From Shewanella zhangzhouensis (lineage in GTDB: Bacteria > Pseudomonadota > Gammaproteobacteria > Enterobacterales > Shewanellaceae), in assembly GCF_019457615.1 (NCBI RefSeq), contig NZ_CP080414.1:990501-1054500 (forward strand): a DNA stretch of 64,000 nucleotides, in the 5' to 3' direction. Both the position numbers and the translations under genes were made by a program. The notes under the pieces are model-generated. The model worked only from the letters and a program-made list of their open reading frames with translations, had not been told where the DNA came from and ran no database searches. Positions 1-8,850 of the stretch are shown in pieces; position 1 is the stretch's first letter; each line of letters begins with the position of its first letter.

Positions 1-40
1 GCTCAATTCTCTCTTTTAATGACGCTATCAGGACATTTGG

Positions 41-640
41 ATGACTGAAATCAAGGCCGAGCGCCACAAGGCAAGGCAACAAAAGGTAAAGGAAGCCGTG
101 GACGCCAAGGTGGCCGCCGCGACCATTGAGCGGGGCGTGCTCATGGTGATCACAGGTAACGGCAAGGGCAAGAGCACCGCCGGCTTCGGCACTGTTGCCC
201 GCGCCGTTGGCCACGGTAAAAAGACCGCCGTAGTGCAGTTTATCAAGGGCGGCTGGGACTGCGGCGAGCGTAACCTGCTTGAAGGTGTTGGCGTGCCTTT
301 TGAAGTCATGGCCACGGGTTTTACCTGGGAAACCCAAAACCGTGAAACCGATACTGCCGCAGCCGAAAAAGCCTGGGCCGTGGCCGAGACCTGGCTTAAG
401 GATGACAGCCTGGACCTTATCCTGCTGGATGAACTTACCTATATGTTGAGCTACCACTATCTGGACCTGGAGCGGGTGCTGACCGCCCTGAAAAACCGGC
501 CAGCGCATCAACATGTGATAGTCACAGGGCGTAACTGCCACCGACAGCTGCTGGAGCTTGCCGATACCGTGAGTGAGATTGAGTGTGTGAGGCATGCGTT
601 TGAGGCAGGAGTCAAAGCCCAATCCGGCTTCGACTTCTGA
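41..640 (+). CDS. btuR: Cob(I)yrinic acid a,c-diamide adenosyltransferase (CobO/BtuR type)
   Basis: The 199-residue cytoplasmic enzyme transfers the 5'-deoxyadenosyl group of ATP to cob(I)alamin or its corrinoid precursors, making coenzyme B12. The variant P-loop GNGKGKST is at residues 39-46, followed by the family features VVQFIKGGW, LLDELTYML and VIVTGRN near the C-terminus. Length matches E. coli BtuR (about 196). The ATG follows AGGA by a normal distance. No other cobalamin gene is in the window, so salvage rather than de novo synthesis is likely here. Downstream lies a long repeat-filled gap. Assignment is secure; whether it acts on intermediates or on finished cobalamin cannot be told from sequence. 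Confidence 0.95.
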   Translation: MTEIKAERHKARQQKVKEAVDAKVAAATIERGVLMVITGNGKGKSTAGFGTVARAVGHGKKTAVVQFIKGGWDCGERNLLEGVGVPFEVMATGFTWETQNRETDTAAAEKAWAVAETWLKDDSLDLILLDELTYMLSYHYLDLERVLTALKNRPAHQHVIVTGRNCHRQLLELADTVSEIECVRHAFEAGVKAQSGFDF

Positions 641-664
641 TTTCAGCTTCGTGATTGGTGATTT

Positions 665-1130
665 GGCGGCATTGCCGTCACATCGCCATCCCATCACGTA
701 GCGCTGCTACGCTCAGGGCTGTCGCCGCTAGGCGGCTTTGCCAAAAGCACCAATCACTGTGCTGAATATGACACGTTATTCAAGGCTTTGGCGGCATAGC
801 CGTCACAGCGCCATCCCATCATGTAGCGCTGCTACGCTCAGGGTTATCGTCGTTGGGCGGCTTTGCCTATAGCACCAATCACAGTGCTGAATATGACACA
901 TCAGTCAAGGCTTTGGCGGCATTGCCGTCACAGCGCCACCCCATCACGTAGCGCTGCTACGCTCAGGGCTGTCGCCGCTGGGCGGCTTTGCCAACAGCAC
1001 CAATCGCTGTGCTGAATGTGTCCCGTCTGGCGTCATCGCCGTCACAGCGCCTTCCCGCCAAGAAGCGCTGCTACGCTCAGGGTTATCGCCGCTGGGCGGC
1101 TTTGCCAAAAACACCAATCACTGTGCTGAA
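665..1130. repeat. Four tandem copies of a ~125-bp non-coding repeat
   Basis: Copies begin with GGCGGCATTGCCG-like sequence at 665, 790, 915 and, more diverged, 1029 (periods 125, 125, 114). Each copy carries an internal inverted repeat GTAGC-GCT-GCTAC (first at 698-710; in the fourth copy only AAGC-GCT-GCTAC), a GGCGGCTTTGCC block, and a terminal AGCAC...GTGCT stem around CAATCA. The GTGATTGGTG at 651-660 is the complement of CACCAATCAC at the end of copy 1. No open frame runs through the array. It fills nearly all of the gap between btuR and the chemoreceptor gene. It resembles REP/BIME-type palindromic arrays in structure, but I do not recognise the family. Confidence 0.85.
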
Positions 1131-1359
1131 TGTTGCCTGTGCTCTCTACTGAGACTGCATGGTTATCGTCTCCTTTGCGTCGTCCAGGCAATCGGCTCTG
1201 CTGAGCGCTCCGCGCTATCTTATCAAGACATTAGTGTCAGTTTTGAAGCTGCCGCTTTTTTCTGCTGTGCTACATTTTTCTGAGGGCATTTTGTTCCTGT
1301 ATGCACAAAGCCTGAGCGCTTTTGCAGTGGGTCGAGACATCAGCATAGGAAGATTAAAT

Positions 1360-3000
1360 ATGAATCTCAATGAGTTAACCATCAGAGCCAAGTTTTCGAT
1401 TCCGCTGGTTGTCATCGTGGTCATGACGGTTGCCATTGCAGTGGTGAGTATTTTAAATGCCAAGCGGTTATCGTCCGACGCAAAAAATGTGGCGACCACC
1501 TTTCTGTCGGCGGTGGATGCGGGGTTGAATGCAGACAGGGATCTCTATCAGGCGCTTACTGCCAGCCAAAATTACGTGCAGTACCGTTTGCTCGGGCAGT
1601 CAGGTGGGGATAAATACCGCCAGGACTTCGATGAAAATGCCAAGCAGGCGCTGGACAGGATGGCACTGGTGATGAGCCTGCTTAAGGAGTATCCAGAGCT
1701 GCAGAGCAACAAAGCCCAGTTTCAGCGTGAATACGATGCCTGGCTGTCAGCGGCCACTCAGGTGTTTACCATGGCGGATAGCCAGAGTCCTCTGGCTGCC
1801 GCCAACTACAACAATGAAGTGGTGGAACCCTTGTTTCAGGCGCTGCGCGGGCACTACGACAAAACCGGCGAGTGGGTAAAAAACAAGGCAGATGAGGTCA
1901 CCAGTCAGGCGCTTGAAGCCAGTCAACGCGGTATTAATCTGTTGTTTGGCATCATCATTCTGGTGGTGCTGGCCAGTATCATCAGCGTGGTGTATGGCCC
2001 CAGATTGGTCACCTCCAGGGTAGAAGAGCTCGATACCATGATTGCCGCCATCAGTGATGGGGAAGGGGACCTGCGTGGCAGGCTCGATGACAGCGGCCGT
2101 GACGAATTGTCGCTGCTGGCCAGAACCTTTAACGGCCTGATGATGAAGCTGCAGCAACTGATTTCGACCATCAAAAGTGATGCGGTTTCACTGGATGCCC
2201 GGGTAGTAGGCCTCAATCATTCGGCCAAAGAGAGCGAAAAAATTTCCTCGGAGCAGAATGCCAATCTGGAGCAAATCGCCACGGCAGTGCATCAACTGAG
2301 CCATGCCGTACACGAAGTGGCCGCCAGCTCCCAAAATGCCCTCAGCGATACCGAGCATGCCAATACCCTTATCAAGGAGTCCAGTACCGTGGTGGGCCAA
2401 TCGGTTGATCGGGTACAGCAACTGGCCGGTGTGGTCTCCCATGCCAGCGAGGTGATCCAGAATCTTGCCTCCGAGTCCAAGCAAATCGTCACTGTGCTGG
2501 ACGTTATTCGGGGCATTGCCGAGCAAACCAACCTGCTGGCACTGAATGCTGCCATCGAAGCGGCCAGGGCCGGTGAGCAGGGGCGCGGCTTTGCCGTGGT
2601 GGCAGACGAAGTCAGAACATTGGCGAGCCGTACCCAGCAATCCACCGAGGATATCCAGCGCATGGTTGCCGGGCTGGAGGCCGGAGTCAGTGAAGCCGTA
2701 TCGGCGATAGACTCAGGCACCCGTCAGGTGGACTCAGTGGTCGAGGCGTCTGGCAGCATCACCCGGGCACTTGCCGGTGTGGATGAGGCTGTGTCCCGCA
2801 CCAAGGATTTGATTTACCTGATTGCCACCGCCACAGAGGAGCAGAGCAAGGTGGTGGATGAGGTAAATCAGAATATCAGCTCACTGAATTTGCTCTCCCA
2901 GGAGAGTATCGGTGTTGTCAGGCGCACCCGGGAGGCGGCCGACGAAATCGCCCAGATTGGCACTGGGTTGTCGGGTAATGTAGGGCGCTTTTTGGTGTAA
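1360..3000 (+). CDS. Methyl-accepting chemotaxis protein
   Basis: A 546-residue inner-membrane chemoreceptor. A cytoplasmic start MNLNELTIRAKF leads into TM1 (about residues 12-34), a periplasmic four-helix-type sensor (35-190), TM2 (about 191-213), a HAMP domain and the long coiled-coil signalling domain. The conserved hairpin tip IAEQTNLLALNAAIEAARAG, where CheA and CheW bind, is present, followed by GRGFAVVADEVRTLA. I chose the ATG at 1360, which has AGGA just upstream and gives a normal N-terminus; an in-frame start at 1159 would add 67 residues of unlikely sequence. The ligand is unknown. A terminator follows, so it is probably monocistronic. Confidence 0.93.
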   Translation: MNLNELTIRAKFSIPLVVIVVMTVAIAVVSILNAKRLSSDAKNVATTFLSAVDAGLNADRDLYQALTASQNYVQYRLLGQSGGDKYRQDFDENAKQALDRMALVMSLLKEYPELQSNKAQFQREYDAWLSAATQVFTMADSQSPLAAANYNNEVVEPLFQALRGHYDKTGEWVKNKADEVTSQALEASQRGINLLFGIIILVVLASIISVVYGPRLVTSRVEELDTMIAAISDGEGDLRGRLDDSGRDELSLLARTFNGLMMKLQQLISTIKSDAVSLDARVVGLNHSAKESEKISSEQNANLEQIATAVHQLSHAVHEVAASSQNALSDTEHANTLIKESSTVVGQSVDRVQQLAGVVSHASEVIQNLASESKQIVTVLDVIRGIAEQTNLLALNAAIEAARAGEQGRGFAVVADEVRTLASRTQQSTEDIQRMVAGLEAGVSEAVSAIDSGTRQVDSVVEASGSITRALAGVDEAVSRTKDLIYLIATATEEQSKVVDEVNQNISSLNLLSQESIGVVRRTREAADEIAQIGTGLSGNVGRFLV

Positions 3001-3023
3001 AGCTTGCGCAATTTGGTTGTCAG

Positions 3024-3051
3024 AAAGGGCCCTCACTGGAGGGCCTTCCTT
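3024..3051 (+). terminator. Rho-independent terminator after the chemoreceptor
   Basis: Stem AAGGGCCCTC / GAGGGCCTT (one-base bulge) with loop ACTG, followed by a short T-containing tract, 24 bases after the stop codon. Confidence 0.7.
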
Positions 3052-3139
3052 GTTATTGGTGTTCGATGACCGGGACCTGGGGCGGAACTGTGGCAAGCGG
3101 CCCAGGCATCAGGTTCATGGCGTCCTTGCCTGCGTTACT

Positions 3140-3655
3140 CTAGTTTTGGTCTTGGTTCTGGCTCAGTGATGCGGCGCCTTGTGCAAAGGGTTCAAGGGCG
3201 CTGGGCCAGGCGGGAGCGGCCGAAGCCAGAGTGCCCTGCACGGCCTGCTGCAGCGGCTCGGCGAAGACCTGGGTCACATCACCCTTTATCAGCATCACCG
3301 CCATCTGGTTGGTATCACTGTTCCACACAAACCCGGCTTTTTCGGCCATCTCCGGCACAGGCGTGTAGCGGGACACCAGATAAAACAGCGGGCCTTCCTG
3401 TTGCAGCTCATCAGCGGTTTGCAGCAGGCTCACGGCAGTGCCGTAATGCTCGCCCAGCAGGGGCTCCAGGCGGCTTTTTATCATGGGCTGCTGCAGCAGG
3501 TTTACCTCGTTTGGGTCCAATCCCACCAAGGGTTTCATCAGGGCCCACAGCAGTTGGCTCTGGGGTGACAGCAGTAACATGGGGGCAACACAGGCCTGCA
3601 AAAACAGTGTGCACAACAGGGCCGTGGCCCAGGGGCGAAACGTGTGAGACAACAT
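3140..3655 (-). CDS. Putative lipoprotein of unknown function
   Basis: A 171-residue protein with a lipoprotein signal: a positively charged start, a hydrophobic stretch (residues 10-19) and lipobox LQAC with the acylated cysteine at 22. The residue after Cys is Val, so outer-membrane sorting by Lol is expected. The rest is alpha-helical, with the segment LVGLDPNEVNLLQQPMIKSR and a C-terminal A/Q-rich tail. I do not recognise a named family. It is convergent with the chemoreceptor gene, from which it is separated by that gene's terminator, and divergent from mpl. The ATG at 3655 is the only start giving the signal peptide. Real gene: likely; function: unknown. Confidence 0.75.
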   Translation of the reverse strand: MLSHTFRPWATALLCTLFLQACVAPMLLLSPQSQLLWALMKPLVGLDPNEVNLLQQPMIKSRLEPLLGEHYGTAVSLLQTADELQQEGPLFYLVSRYTPVPEMAEKAGFVWNSDTNQMAVMLIKGDVTQVFAEPLQQAVQGTLASAAPAWPSALEPFAQGAASLSQNQDQN

Positions 3656-3906
3656 GGGATATGGATTCCGATAGGGGTTGGGGGCTTGGGGCTGCGCACC
3701 CCGGGAATCTTGGGGGGCAAACCGGCGAGCATTCTAGCCTTGCCCGAAAGGCCCTGCCATGGGGGCGGGCGGCGAAATTTTTTTGTGCTGAGGGTCAAGG
3801 CCGCTGACCGAGCCAAGCTCGCCTTTGGGGGGAGGCGAAGGTACAATGGCCGCTGATTTTTCAATTCTTTTGGGTATGGTTTTCGTACCTGAATTGGCAG
3901 GAGCCT

Positions 3907-5274
3907 ATGCACGTACACATTCTCGGGATTTGCGGCACCTTTATGGGTGGTCTGGCGCTGCTGGCGCGGGCCATGGGACACAAGGTCACAGGATCGGATG
4001 CCAACGTGTATCCGCCCATGAGCACTCAGCTCGAAGAGCAGGGCATTGAACTCATTCAGGGTTTTGACCCTGTGCAGCTTGAAAGCGAACCGGATTTGGT
4101 GGTGATTGGCAATGCCATGAGCCGGGGCAATCCCTGCGTGGAAGCCGTGCTCAACAAGGGCATGGCCTACACCTCAGGGCCACAATTTTTGCGCGACCAT
4201 ATACTGCCCGGTCGCTGGGTGCTGGCGGTGGCCGGTACCCACGGTAAAACCTCCACCTCCAGCATGTTGGCATGGGTATTGGAACATTGCGGCTATGAGC
4301 CGGGCTTCCTGATTGGTGGCGTACCTCAGAACTTTGGCGTATCGGCCCGTCTGGGGAACTCCCCCTTCTTTGTGGTCGAGGCCGACGAGTACGACAGCGC
4401 CTTTTTCGACAAGCGTTCCAAGTTTGTGCACTATCAGCCAAAAACTTTGGTTATCAATAACCTCGAGTTTGATCACGCCGATATTTTCGACTCGCTTGCC
4501 GATATTCAGCGCCAGTTTAACCATGTCATCCGCACCGTGCCCGGTTGTGGCAAGGTGATTTGGCCCAAAGACAGCAAAGCGGTGGCCGAGGTTATCGACA
4601 AGGGACTGTGGAGCGAGCAGGAAACCTTCAGCCATCAGGCGGGCGCCGATTGGTCGGTTAGACCACTGGCGGCCGATGGCCATCAATTTGAAGTGCTGTA
4701 TGGTGGTGAAGTTCAGGGCGTGCTTGACTGGCAGCTTATCGGCAGCCACAACATGGAAAACGCGGTCATGGCCATCGCCGCCGCGCGCCACGTGGGCGTT
4801 GCCCCGGCGGCAGCCATCGAAGCTCTCAGCGGTTTTATGCCCCCCAAGCGCAGGCTGGAGCTGATTGGTGAGGTTGGCGGTGTGAGCCTGTACGACGACT
4901 TTGCCCACCATCCCACGGCCATCGAAACCACCCTCAAGGGGCTCAGGGCCAAGGTGGGGAATGCCCGTATCTTTGTGGTGCTGGAGCCCCGCTCAAACAC
5001 CATGAAACGCGGTGTTCACAAGGACACCCTGGCCTTGTCCATGGCGCTGGCCGACGAGGCTTTCCTGTATCAGGCCGACAATATCGGCTGGGATATCCGC
5101 GATGCCATGGCCCAGGCACCGCTGCCGGTGGATGTAGACTATGATATCGACAGCATAGTGGCCAAGGTGGCTGCCAGGGTACAGAGCGGTGACCAACTGG
5201 TGGTGATGAGCAACGGCGGCTTTGATGGTATCCATGGCAAGCTGAAGGCAGCCATTGCTGCCAAGCTGGCCTGA
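3907..5274 (+). CDS. mpl: UDP-N-acetylmuramate:L-Ala-gamma-D-Glu-meso-Dap ligase (murein peptide ligase)
   Basis: The 455-residue cytosolic Mur-ligase attaches the recycled tripeptide L-Ala-gamma-D-Glu-meso-diaminopimelate to UDP-MurNAc, feeding recovered wall peptide back into peptidoglycan synthesis. The N-terminal Rossmann-like UDP-binding region has HILGICGTFMGG; the ATPase P-loop GTHGKTSTS is at residues 110-118, followed by EADEYDSAF and the C-terminal domain with DDFAHHPTAI and EPRSNTMKRG. Length matches E. coli Mpl (457). The start is preceded by AGGAG. ubiX follows after 24 bases, so they are probably co-transcribed. Confidence 0.97.
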   Translation: MHVHILGICGTFMGGLALLARAMGHKVTGSDANVYPPMSTQLEEQGIELIQGFDPVQLESEPDLVVIGNAMSRGNPCVEAVLNKGMAYTSGPQFLRDHILPGRWVLAVAGTHGKTSTSSMLAWVLEHCGYEPGFLIGGVPQNFGVSARLGNSPFFVVEADEYDSAFFDKRSKFVHYQPKTLVINNLEFDHADIFDSLADIQRQFNHVIRTVPGCGKVIWPKDSKAVAEVIDKGLWSEQETFSHQAGADWSVRPLAADGHQFEVLYGGEVQGVLDWQLIGSHNMENAVMAIAAARHVGVAPAAAIEALSGFMPPKRRLELIGEVGGVSLYDDFAHHPTAIETTLKGLRAKVGNARIFVVLEPRSNTMKRGVHKDTLALSMALADEAFLYQADNIGWDIRDAMAQAPLPVDVDYDIDSIVAKVAARVQSGDQLVVMSNGGFDGIHGKLKAAIAAKLA

Positions 5275-5298
5275 ACCGCTTAAGAGAAGTGAATCAAG

Positions 5299-5961
5299 AT
5301 GAATGAACATCAGCCCCTGATGCCAAAGCTAAACAGCATCAGTCTTGCCTGGACGGGTGCCTCCGGCGCGCCCTACGGCCTTAAGCTGCTCAAATGCCTG
5401 CTTGAAGCCGATTACCGGGTGTTTTTAATGATTTCCAGCGCCGCCCGGGTGGTGTTTGCCACCGAAGAGGGCCTTAAGCTGTCGGCCGATGGCGCGAAGG
5501 CCGAAGCCCAAATCCGTGGCTTTATTGGCTGCGACGCCGGTGAGCTGGTGGTGCTGGGTAAAGATGAGTGGTTTTCGCCGCCGGCATCCGGCTCGGCCGC
5601 GCCAAAACAGATGGTCATTTGCCCCTGCTCCACCGGTACCCTGGCAGCGGTTGCCACCGGCATGAGCAACAATCTGCTGGAGCGCGCCGCCGATGTGGTG
5701 CTCAAGGAGCGCGGCCAACTTATTCTGGTGCCAAGGGAAACCCCGTTTAATGCTATTCACTTGGAACATATGCTCAGGCTGACCCAGCTTGGCGCCGTGA
5801 TTATGCCTGCGGCGCCGGGCTTCTATCACCATCCCAAATCGGTACAGGATCTGGTAGACTTCCTGGTCGCACGAATTCTTGACCATTTGGGCGTAGCCCA
5901 CAGCCTGACCAGGCGCTGGGGTTATGGTGGCGAAGGCGCCACACAAGCTTCTGATAATTGA
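5299..5961 (+). CDS. ubiX: Flavin prenyltransferase UbiX
   Basis: UbiX joins a dimethylallyl group to FMN, making the prenylated-FMN cofactor of the decarboxylase UbiD in ubiquinone synthesis. The flavodoxin-like fold is marked by WTGASGAPYGLKLL at about residues 14-27 and by the late motifs CSTGTLAAVATGMSNNL and LVPRETPFNAIHLEHML. It has 220 residues, slightly longer than E. coli UbiX (189) because of N- and C-terminal extensions. The first ATG (5299) was kept; an internal ATG at 5320 lacks a better ribosome site. It lies between mpl and hpt with short gaps. UbiD is not in the window. Confidence 0.94.
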   Translation: MNEHQPLMPKLNSISLAWTGASGAPYGLKLLKCLLEADYRVFLMISSAARVVFATEEGLKLSADGAKAEAQIRGFIGCDAGELVVLGKDEWFSPPASGSAAPKQMVICPCSTGTLAAVATGMSNNLLERAADVVLKERGQLILVPRETPFNAIHLEHMLRLTQLGAVIMPAAPGFYHHPKSVQDLVDFLVARILDHLGVAHSLTRRWGYGGEGATQASDN

Positions 5962-5968
5962 GAGTATT

Positions 5969-6499
5969 ATGAAACACACCATCGAAGAGATGATCTCGGC
6001 CGCCGAGATTGACCAAAAACTCAATGAACTGGCCGAGCGTATCAACGCCCACTATGAAAACAGCGAACGCCTGCTGATGGTAGGTCTGCTCAAGGGATCC
6101 GCGGTCTTTATGGCTGACCTGTGTCGCCGTATCAAGGGCCATGTGGAAATCGACTTTATGTGCGTTTCCAGCTACGGCAATGCCATGTCCAGCTCCCGCG
6201 ATGTGAAGATCCTCAAAGACGTGCAGTCTGATATCGCCGATCGTGATGTGCTTATCGTTGAAGATCTCATCGATTCGGGCAACACCCTGTCCAAGGTGCG
6301 TGAACTCCTGCTGGTGCGTGAGCCAAAGAGTCTGGCTCTGTGCACCCTGCTGGATAAGCCAGAGCGCCGTGAAGTGAATGTACACGTGGATTTTGTCGGC
6401 TTTACCATTCCCGACGAGTTTATCGTTGGCTACGGTATCGACTATGCCGAGAAGTATCGTAACCTGCCTTATATCGCCAAGGTGATCCCGCAGGAATAA
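5969..6499 (+). CDS. hpt: Hypoxanthine phosphoribosyltransferase
   Basis: A purine-salvage enzyme that converts hypoxanthine (and guanine less well) plus PRPP to IMP in the cytosol. The 176-residue product starts MKHTIEEMISAAEID. The PRPP-binding loop is VLIVEDLIDSGNTLS, and a flexible-loop region SSYGNAM and the base-contacting VGYGIDYAEKYRNLPYI are present, as in E. coli Hpt (178 residues). The start at 5969, preceded by GAGAG, was chosen over an upstream in-frame ATG at 5924 that would overlap the end of ubiX. It sits 7 bases after ubiX and is closed by a strong terminator. Confidence 0.97.
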   Translation: MKHTIEEMISAAEIDQKLNELAERINAHYENSERLLMVGLLKGSAVFMADLCRRIKGHVEIDFMCVSSYGNAMSSSRDVKILKDVQSDIADRDVLIVEDLIDSGNTLSKVRELLLVREPKSLALCTLLDKPERREVNVHVDFVGFTIPDEFIVGYGIDYAEKYRNLPYIAKVIPQE

Positions 6500-6516
6500 G
6501 CGGGTCAGGGTGAAAT

Positions 6517-6543
6517 CGGGGGCTGTGGCCCCCGCTTTTGTTT
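6517..6543 (+). terminator. Rho-independent terminator after hpt
   Basis: Perfect 7-bp stem CGGGGGC / GCCCCCG with loop TGTG (6517-6534), then CTTTTGTTT. It ends the mpl-ubiX-hpt group. Confidence 0.88.
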
Positions 6544-6593
6544 AAGGCATCAAGACAGTTGAGTTTTAAATTCAGGTTCAGCGAGGGGAAGCA

Positions 6594-7553
6594 ATGACAG
6601 AGGCTGCAACTGGGGTGGCACTCAGAATAGAAGGGCTGAAGAAAACCTACAAAGGCGGTGTGGAGGCGGTCAAGGGCATCAGCCTGGAAGTGGCCAAGGG
6701 GGACTTTTTTGCCCTGCTCGGCCCCAACGGTGCCGGTAAGTCCACCACCATAGGTATTATCAGCTCGCTGGTGCAAAAGAGCAGCGGCAAGGTAGAAGTC
6801 TTTGGCCATGATATCGACAGGCAGCTTGAGGCCGCCAAGCTGTGTATCGGGCTGGTACCGCAGGAATTCAACTTCAACCAGTTTGAAACCGTACTGCAAA
6901 TCGTGGTCAATCAGGCCGGATACTATGGTGTGCCCCGTCCTGAGGCCTTGCTGCGGGCCGAGAAATACCTCAGCGCGCTGGACCTTTGGGAGAAGCGTAA
7001 CAGCCCGTCCCGTCAGTTGTCCGGCGGCATGAAGCGCCGTCTGATGATTGCCCGGGCCCTGATGCACGAACCCAAGCTGCTTATTCTGGATGAGCCCACA
7101 GCCGGGGTGGACATTGAGCTGCGCCGCTCCATGTGGAGCTTTTTAACCGAACTGAACCGTCAGGGCGTTACCATTATTCTCACCACCCACTACCTCGAAG
7201 AAGCCGAAATGCTGTGCCGCAATATCGGCATTATCGACAAAGGGGAACTGGTGGAGTGCACCAGCATGAAAAAGCTGCTGGCCAAGCTGAATATGGAAAC
7301 CTTTATCCTGGATCTGAAGCGTGATGTCGACGCACTGCCAGCCCTTGATGGGATCCAGTGTCGCCTGGTAGATAATCACACCCTTGAGGTGGATATCGCC
7401 AAAGAGCACAGCCTCAATCAACTCTTTGCCCAGCTGTCGGCGCAGGGGATAGAGGTGCTGTCGATGCGCAACAAAGCCAACCGTCTGGAAGAGCTGTTTG
7501 TGGCGCTGGTGGAAGGGGCCAAACAGGCCAAAGCAACGGGGAGCCACAACTGA
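6594..7553 (+). CDS. yadG: ABC transporter ATP-binding protein (YadG type)
   Basis: A 319-residue ATPase of an ABC exporter. Walker A GPNGAGKST is at 43-51, the Q-loop is VPQEFNFNQFE, the signature LSGGMKRR is near residue 142, Walker B LLILDEPTAGVD follows, and the switch histidine is in LTTHYLEEAE. The C-terminal ~80 residues after the ATPase core are typical of the YadG/DrrA-like class. The permease begins 1 base after its stop, so the pair forms one transporter. The substrate of YadGH is unknown even in E. coli. The start is preceded by GAGGGGAAGCA. Confidence 0.93.
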   Translation: MTEAATGVALRIEGLKKTYKGGVEAVKGISLEVAKGDFFALLGPNGAGKSTTIGIISSLVQKSSGKVEVFGHDIDRQLEAAKLCIGLVPQEFNFNQFETVLQIVVNQAGYYGVPRPEALLRAEKYLSALDLWEKRNSPSRQLSGGMKRRLMIARALMHEPKLLILDEPTAGVDIELRRSMWSFLTELNRQGVTIILTTHYLEEAEMLCRNIGIIDKGELVECTSMKKLLAKLNMETFILDLKRDVDALPALDGIQCRLVDNHTLEVDIAKEHSLNQLFAQLSAQGIEVLSMRNKANRLEELFVALVEGAKQAKATGSHN

Positions 7554-7554
7554 G

Positions 7555-8325
7555 ATGAAGGCCTTGTACCTGACCGCTTTCAAAAGCATTCTGATTAAAG
7601 AAATCACCCGTTTCACCCGTATCTGGGTGCAAACCCTGGTGCCCCCAGCCATCACCATGACCCTGTATTTTATGATTTTTGGGAATCTGGTGGGCGGCCG
7701 TATCGGCGAAATGGGTGGCGTTAGCTATATGGAGTTTATTGCCCCCGGTCTTATCATGATGTCGGTCATCACCAACTCCTACTCCAACGTGGCATCCAGC
7801 TTCTTCAGCGCCAAGTTTCAGCGCAACCTCGAAGAGCTTATCGTGGCGCCCGTGCCCCATTACGTGATGATTGCCGGTTACGTGGGTGGCGGCGTGGCCC
7901 GTGGTCTCTGCGTGGGCCTGATAGTAACCCTGGTGGCATTGAGCTTTGTTGATCTCAGCATCCATCACCTGGGGCTGGTGGCCGTGACCGTGTTCATCAC
8001 CTCGGTGCTCTTTTCACTGGGCGGGCTTATCAATGCGGTGTTTGCCAAGAGCTTCGATGACATCAGCATTATCCCCACTTTCGTGCTGACGCCACTGACC
8101 TATCTGGGTGGGGTGTTCTATTCGCTTTCCTTGCTGCCTGACTTCTGGCATGCGGTCTCTACCTTAAACCCTGTGGTTTACATGATAAACCTGTTCCGCT
8201 ACGGCTTTCTCGGGGTGGCAGATTTGAGTCTGGGCGTGTCTTTTGCTGTGATGCTGAGCCTGTGTGTGGGGCTTTGGTATCTGGCGTATTACCTGATTTC
8301 ACGGGGTATTGGGCTTCGCAGCTGA
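7555..8325 (+). CDS. yadH: ABC-2 type transporter permease (YadH type)
   Basis: The inner-membrane subunit partnering the ATPase immediately upstream. Its 256 residues contain about six membrane segments: the first after ITRFTRIWVQTLVPPA, and others around LIMMSVITNSYSNVASSFF, LCVGLIVTLVALSF, LVAVTVFITSVLFSLGGLI and the last 25 residues. The late motif LTPLTYLGGVFY is characteristic of ABC-2 permeases. The ATG at 7555 follows the yadG stop by one base, implying translational coupling; a longer in-frame start inside yadG was rejected. Family assignment is sure, substrate unknown. Confidence 0.92.
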   Translation: MKALYLTAFKSILIKEITRFTRIWVQTLVPPAITMTLYFMIFGNLVGGRIGEMGGVSYMEFIAPGLIMMSVITNSYSNVASSFFSAKFQRNLEELIVAPVPHYVMIAGYVGGGVARGLCVGLIVTLVALSFVDLSIHHLGLVAVTVFITSVLFSLGGLINAVFAKSFDDISIIPTFVLTPLTYLGGVFYSLSLLPDFWHAVSTLNPVVYMINLFRYGFLGVADLSLGVSFAVMLSLCVGLWYLAYYLISRGIGLRS

Positions 8326-8349
8326 CTGCGGCCGGGGTGGCCGTCCAGC

Positions 8350-8850
8350 CTAGTGGGCATCGGCGGTGGCAACTGTGTCCCGCCTTGCCTTGAGGGACGA
8401 AATGGAGGCGTCGTTGGCGCCTTTCATTTCATCAAATCTCTGGTTCATCGCCGCCACTTCTTTTAAAAACTCCGGATCGGTTTCCGGAGCGCCTCGCCAA
8501 AAGCGTTTGCGATCCAGCTTCTTCTTCTCGCTGGCCCGCAGCACCTCAATGTAGCTGTTTTCCTGATTCAGGCGATAGATTTCACTGTCGATAAGCGCCA
8601 GCATCTTCTCGCTGGTAATGGTTTTCCCGTTTAACAGTTCGGTCAGGGGATCGTTGGGGTCCTTGGGTTTGTCCGAGTCCACTTCCCGGGTCAGGCCAAA
8701 CTCAAACGCCATCTCGCGCTGGTGGTATTCGCCGGGGCAATTGGTCTGGGAATACACCACCCTGTCATCCTTGATGCATTTATAAATGGTGTCCGCGCCG
8801 CTCGCCATGGGCGGCAACAGACATAGCAGCAAGGGAGCAAGGGCTCGCAT
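8350..8850 (-). CDS. Periplasmic DUF4124 domain protein
   Basis: A 166-residue secreted protein. A signal peptide MRALAPLLLCLLPPMASGA is followed by the DUF4124 pattern D-TIYKCIKDDRVVYSQTNC, a short beta-rich module with two cysteines (C at YKC and TNC) that probably form a disulfide. The remainder is a charged helical region, possibly coiled-coil (SEKMLALIDSEIYRLNQEN, then a region rich in K, E and D). I placed the start at 8850 (AAGGA upstream) rather than at 8943, which would put 31 extra residues before the signal peptide. Convergent with yadH. Function of DUF4124 proteins is unknown; some are near envelope genes. Confidence 0.8.
   Translation of the reverse strand: MRALAPLLLCLLPPMASGADTIYKCIKDDRVVYSQTNCPGEYHQREMAFEFGLTREVDSDKPKDPNDPLTELLNGKTITSEKMLALIDSEIYRLNQENSYIEVLRASEKKKLDRKRFWRGAPETDPEFLKEVAAMNQRFDEMKGANDASISSLKARRDTVATADAH

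Noticed and set aside
1159..1359. N-terminal extension of the chemoreceptor by 67 residues
   Set aside because: No ribosome site, unlike family N-termini, and the start at 1360 has AGGA and an immediate TM1.
3166..3807. 213-codon plus-strand frame opposite the lipoprotein gene
   Set aside because: Arg/Pro/Gly-rich translation without pattern; the minus-strand protein has a clear lipobox.
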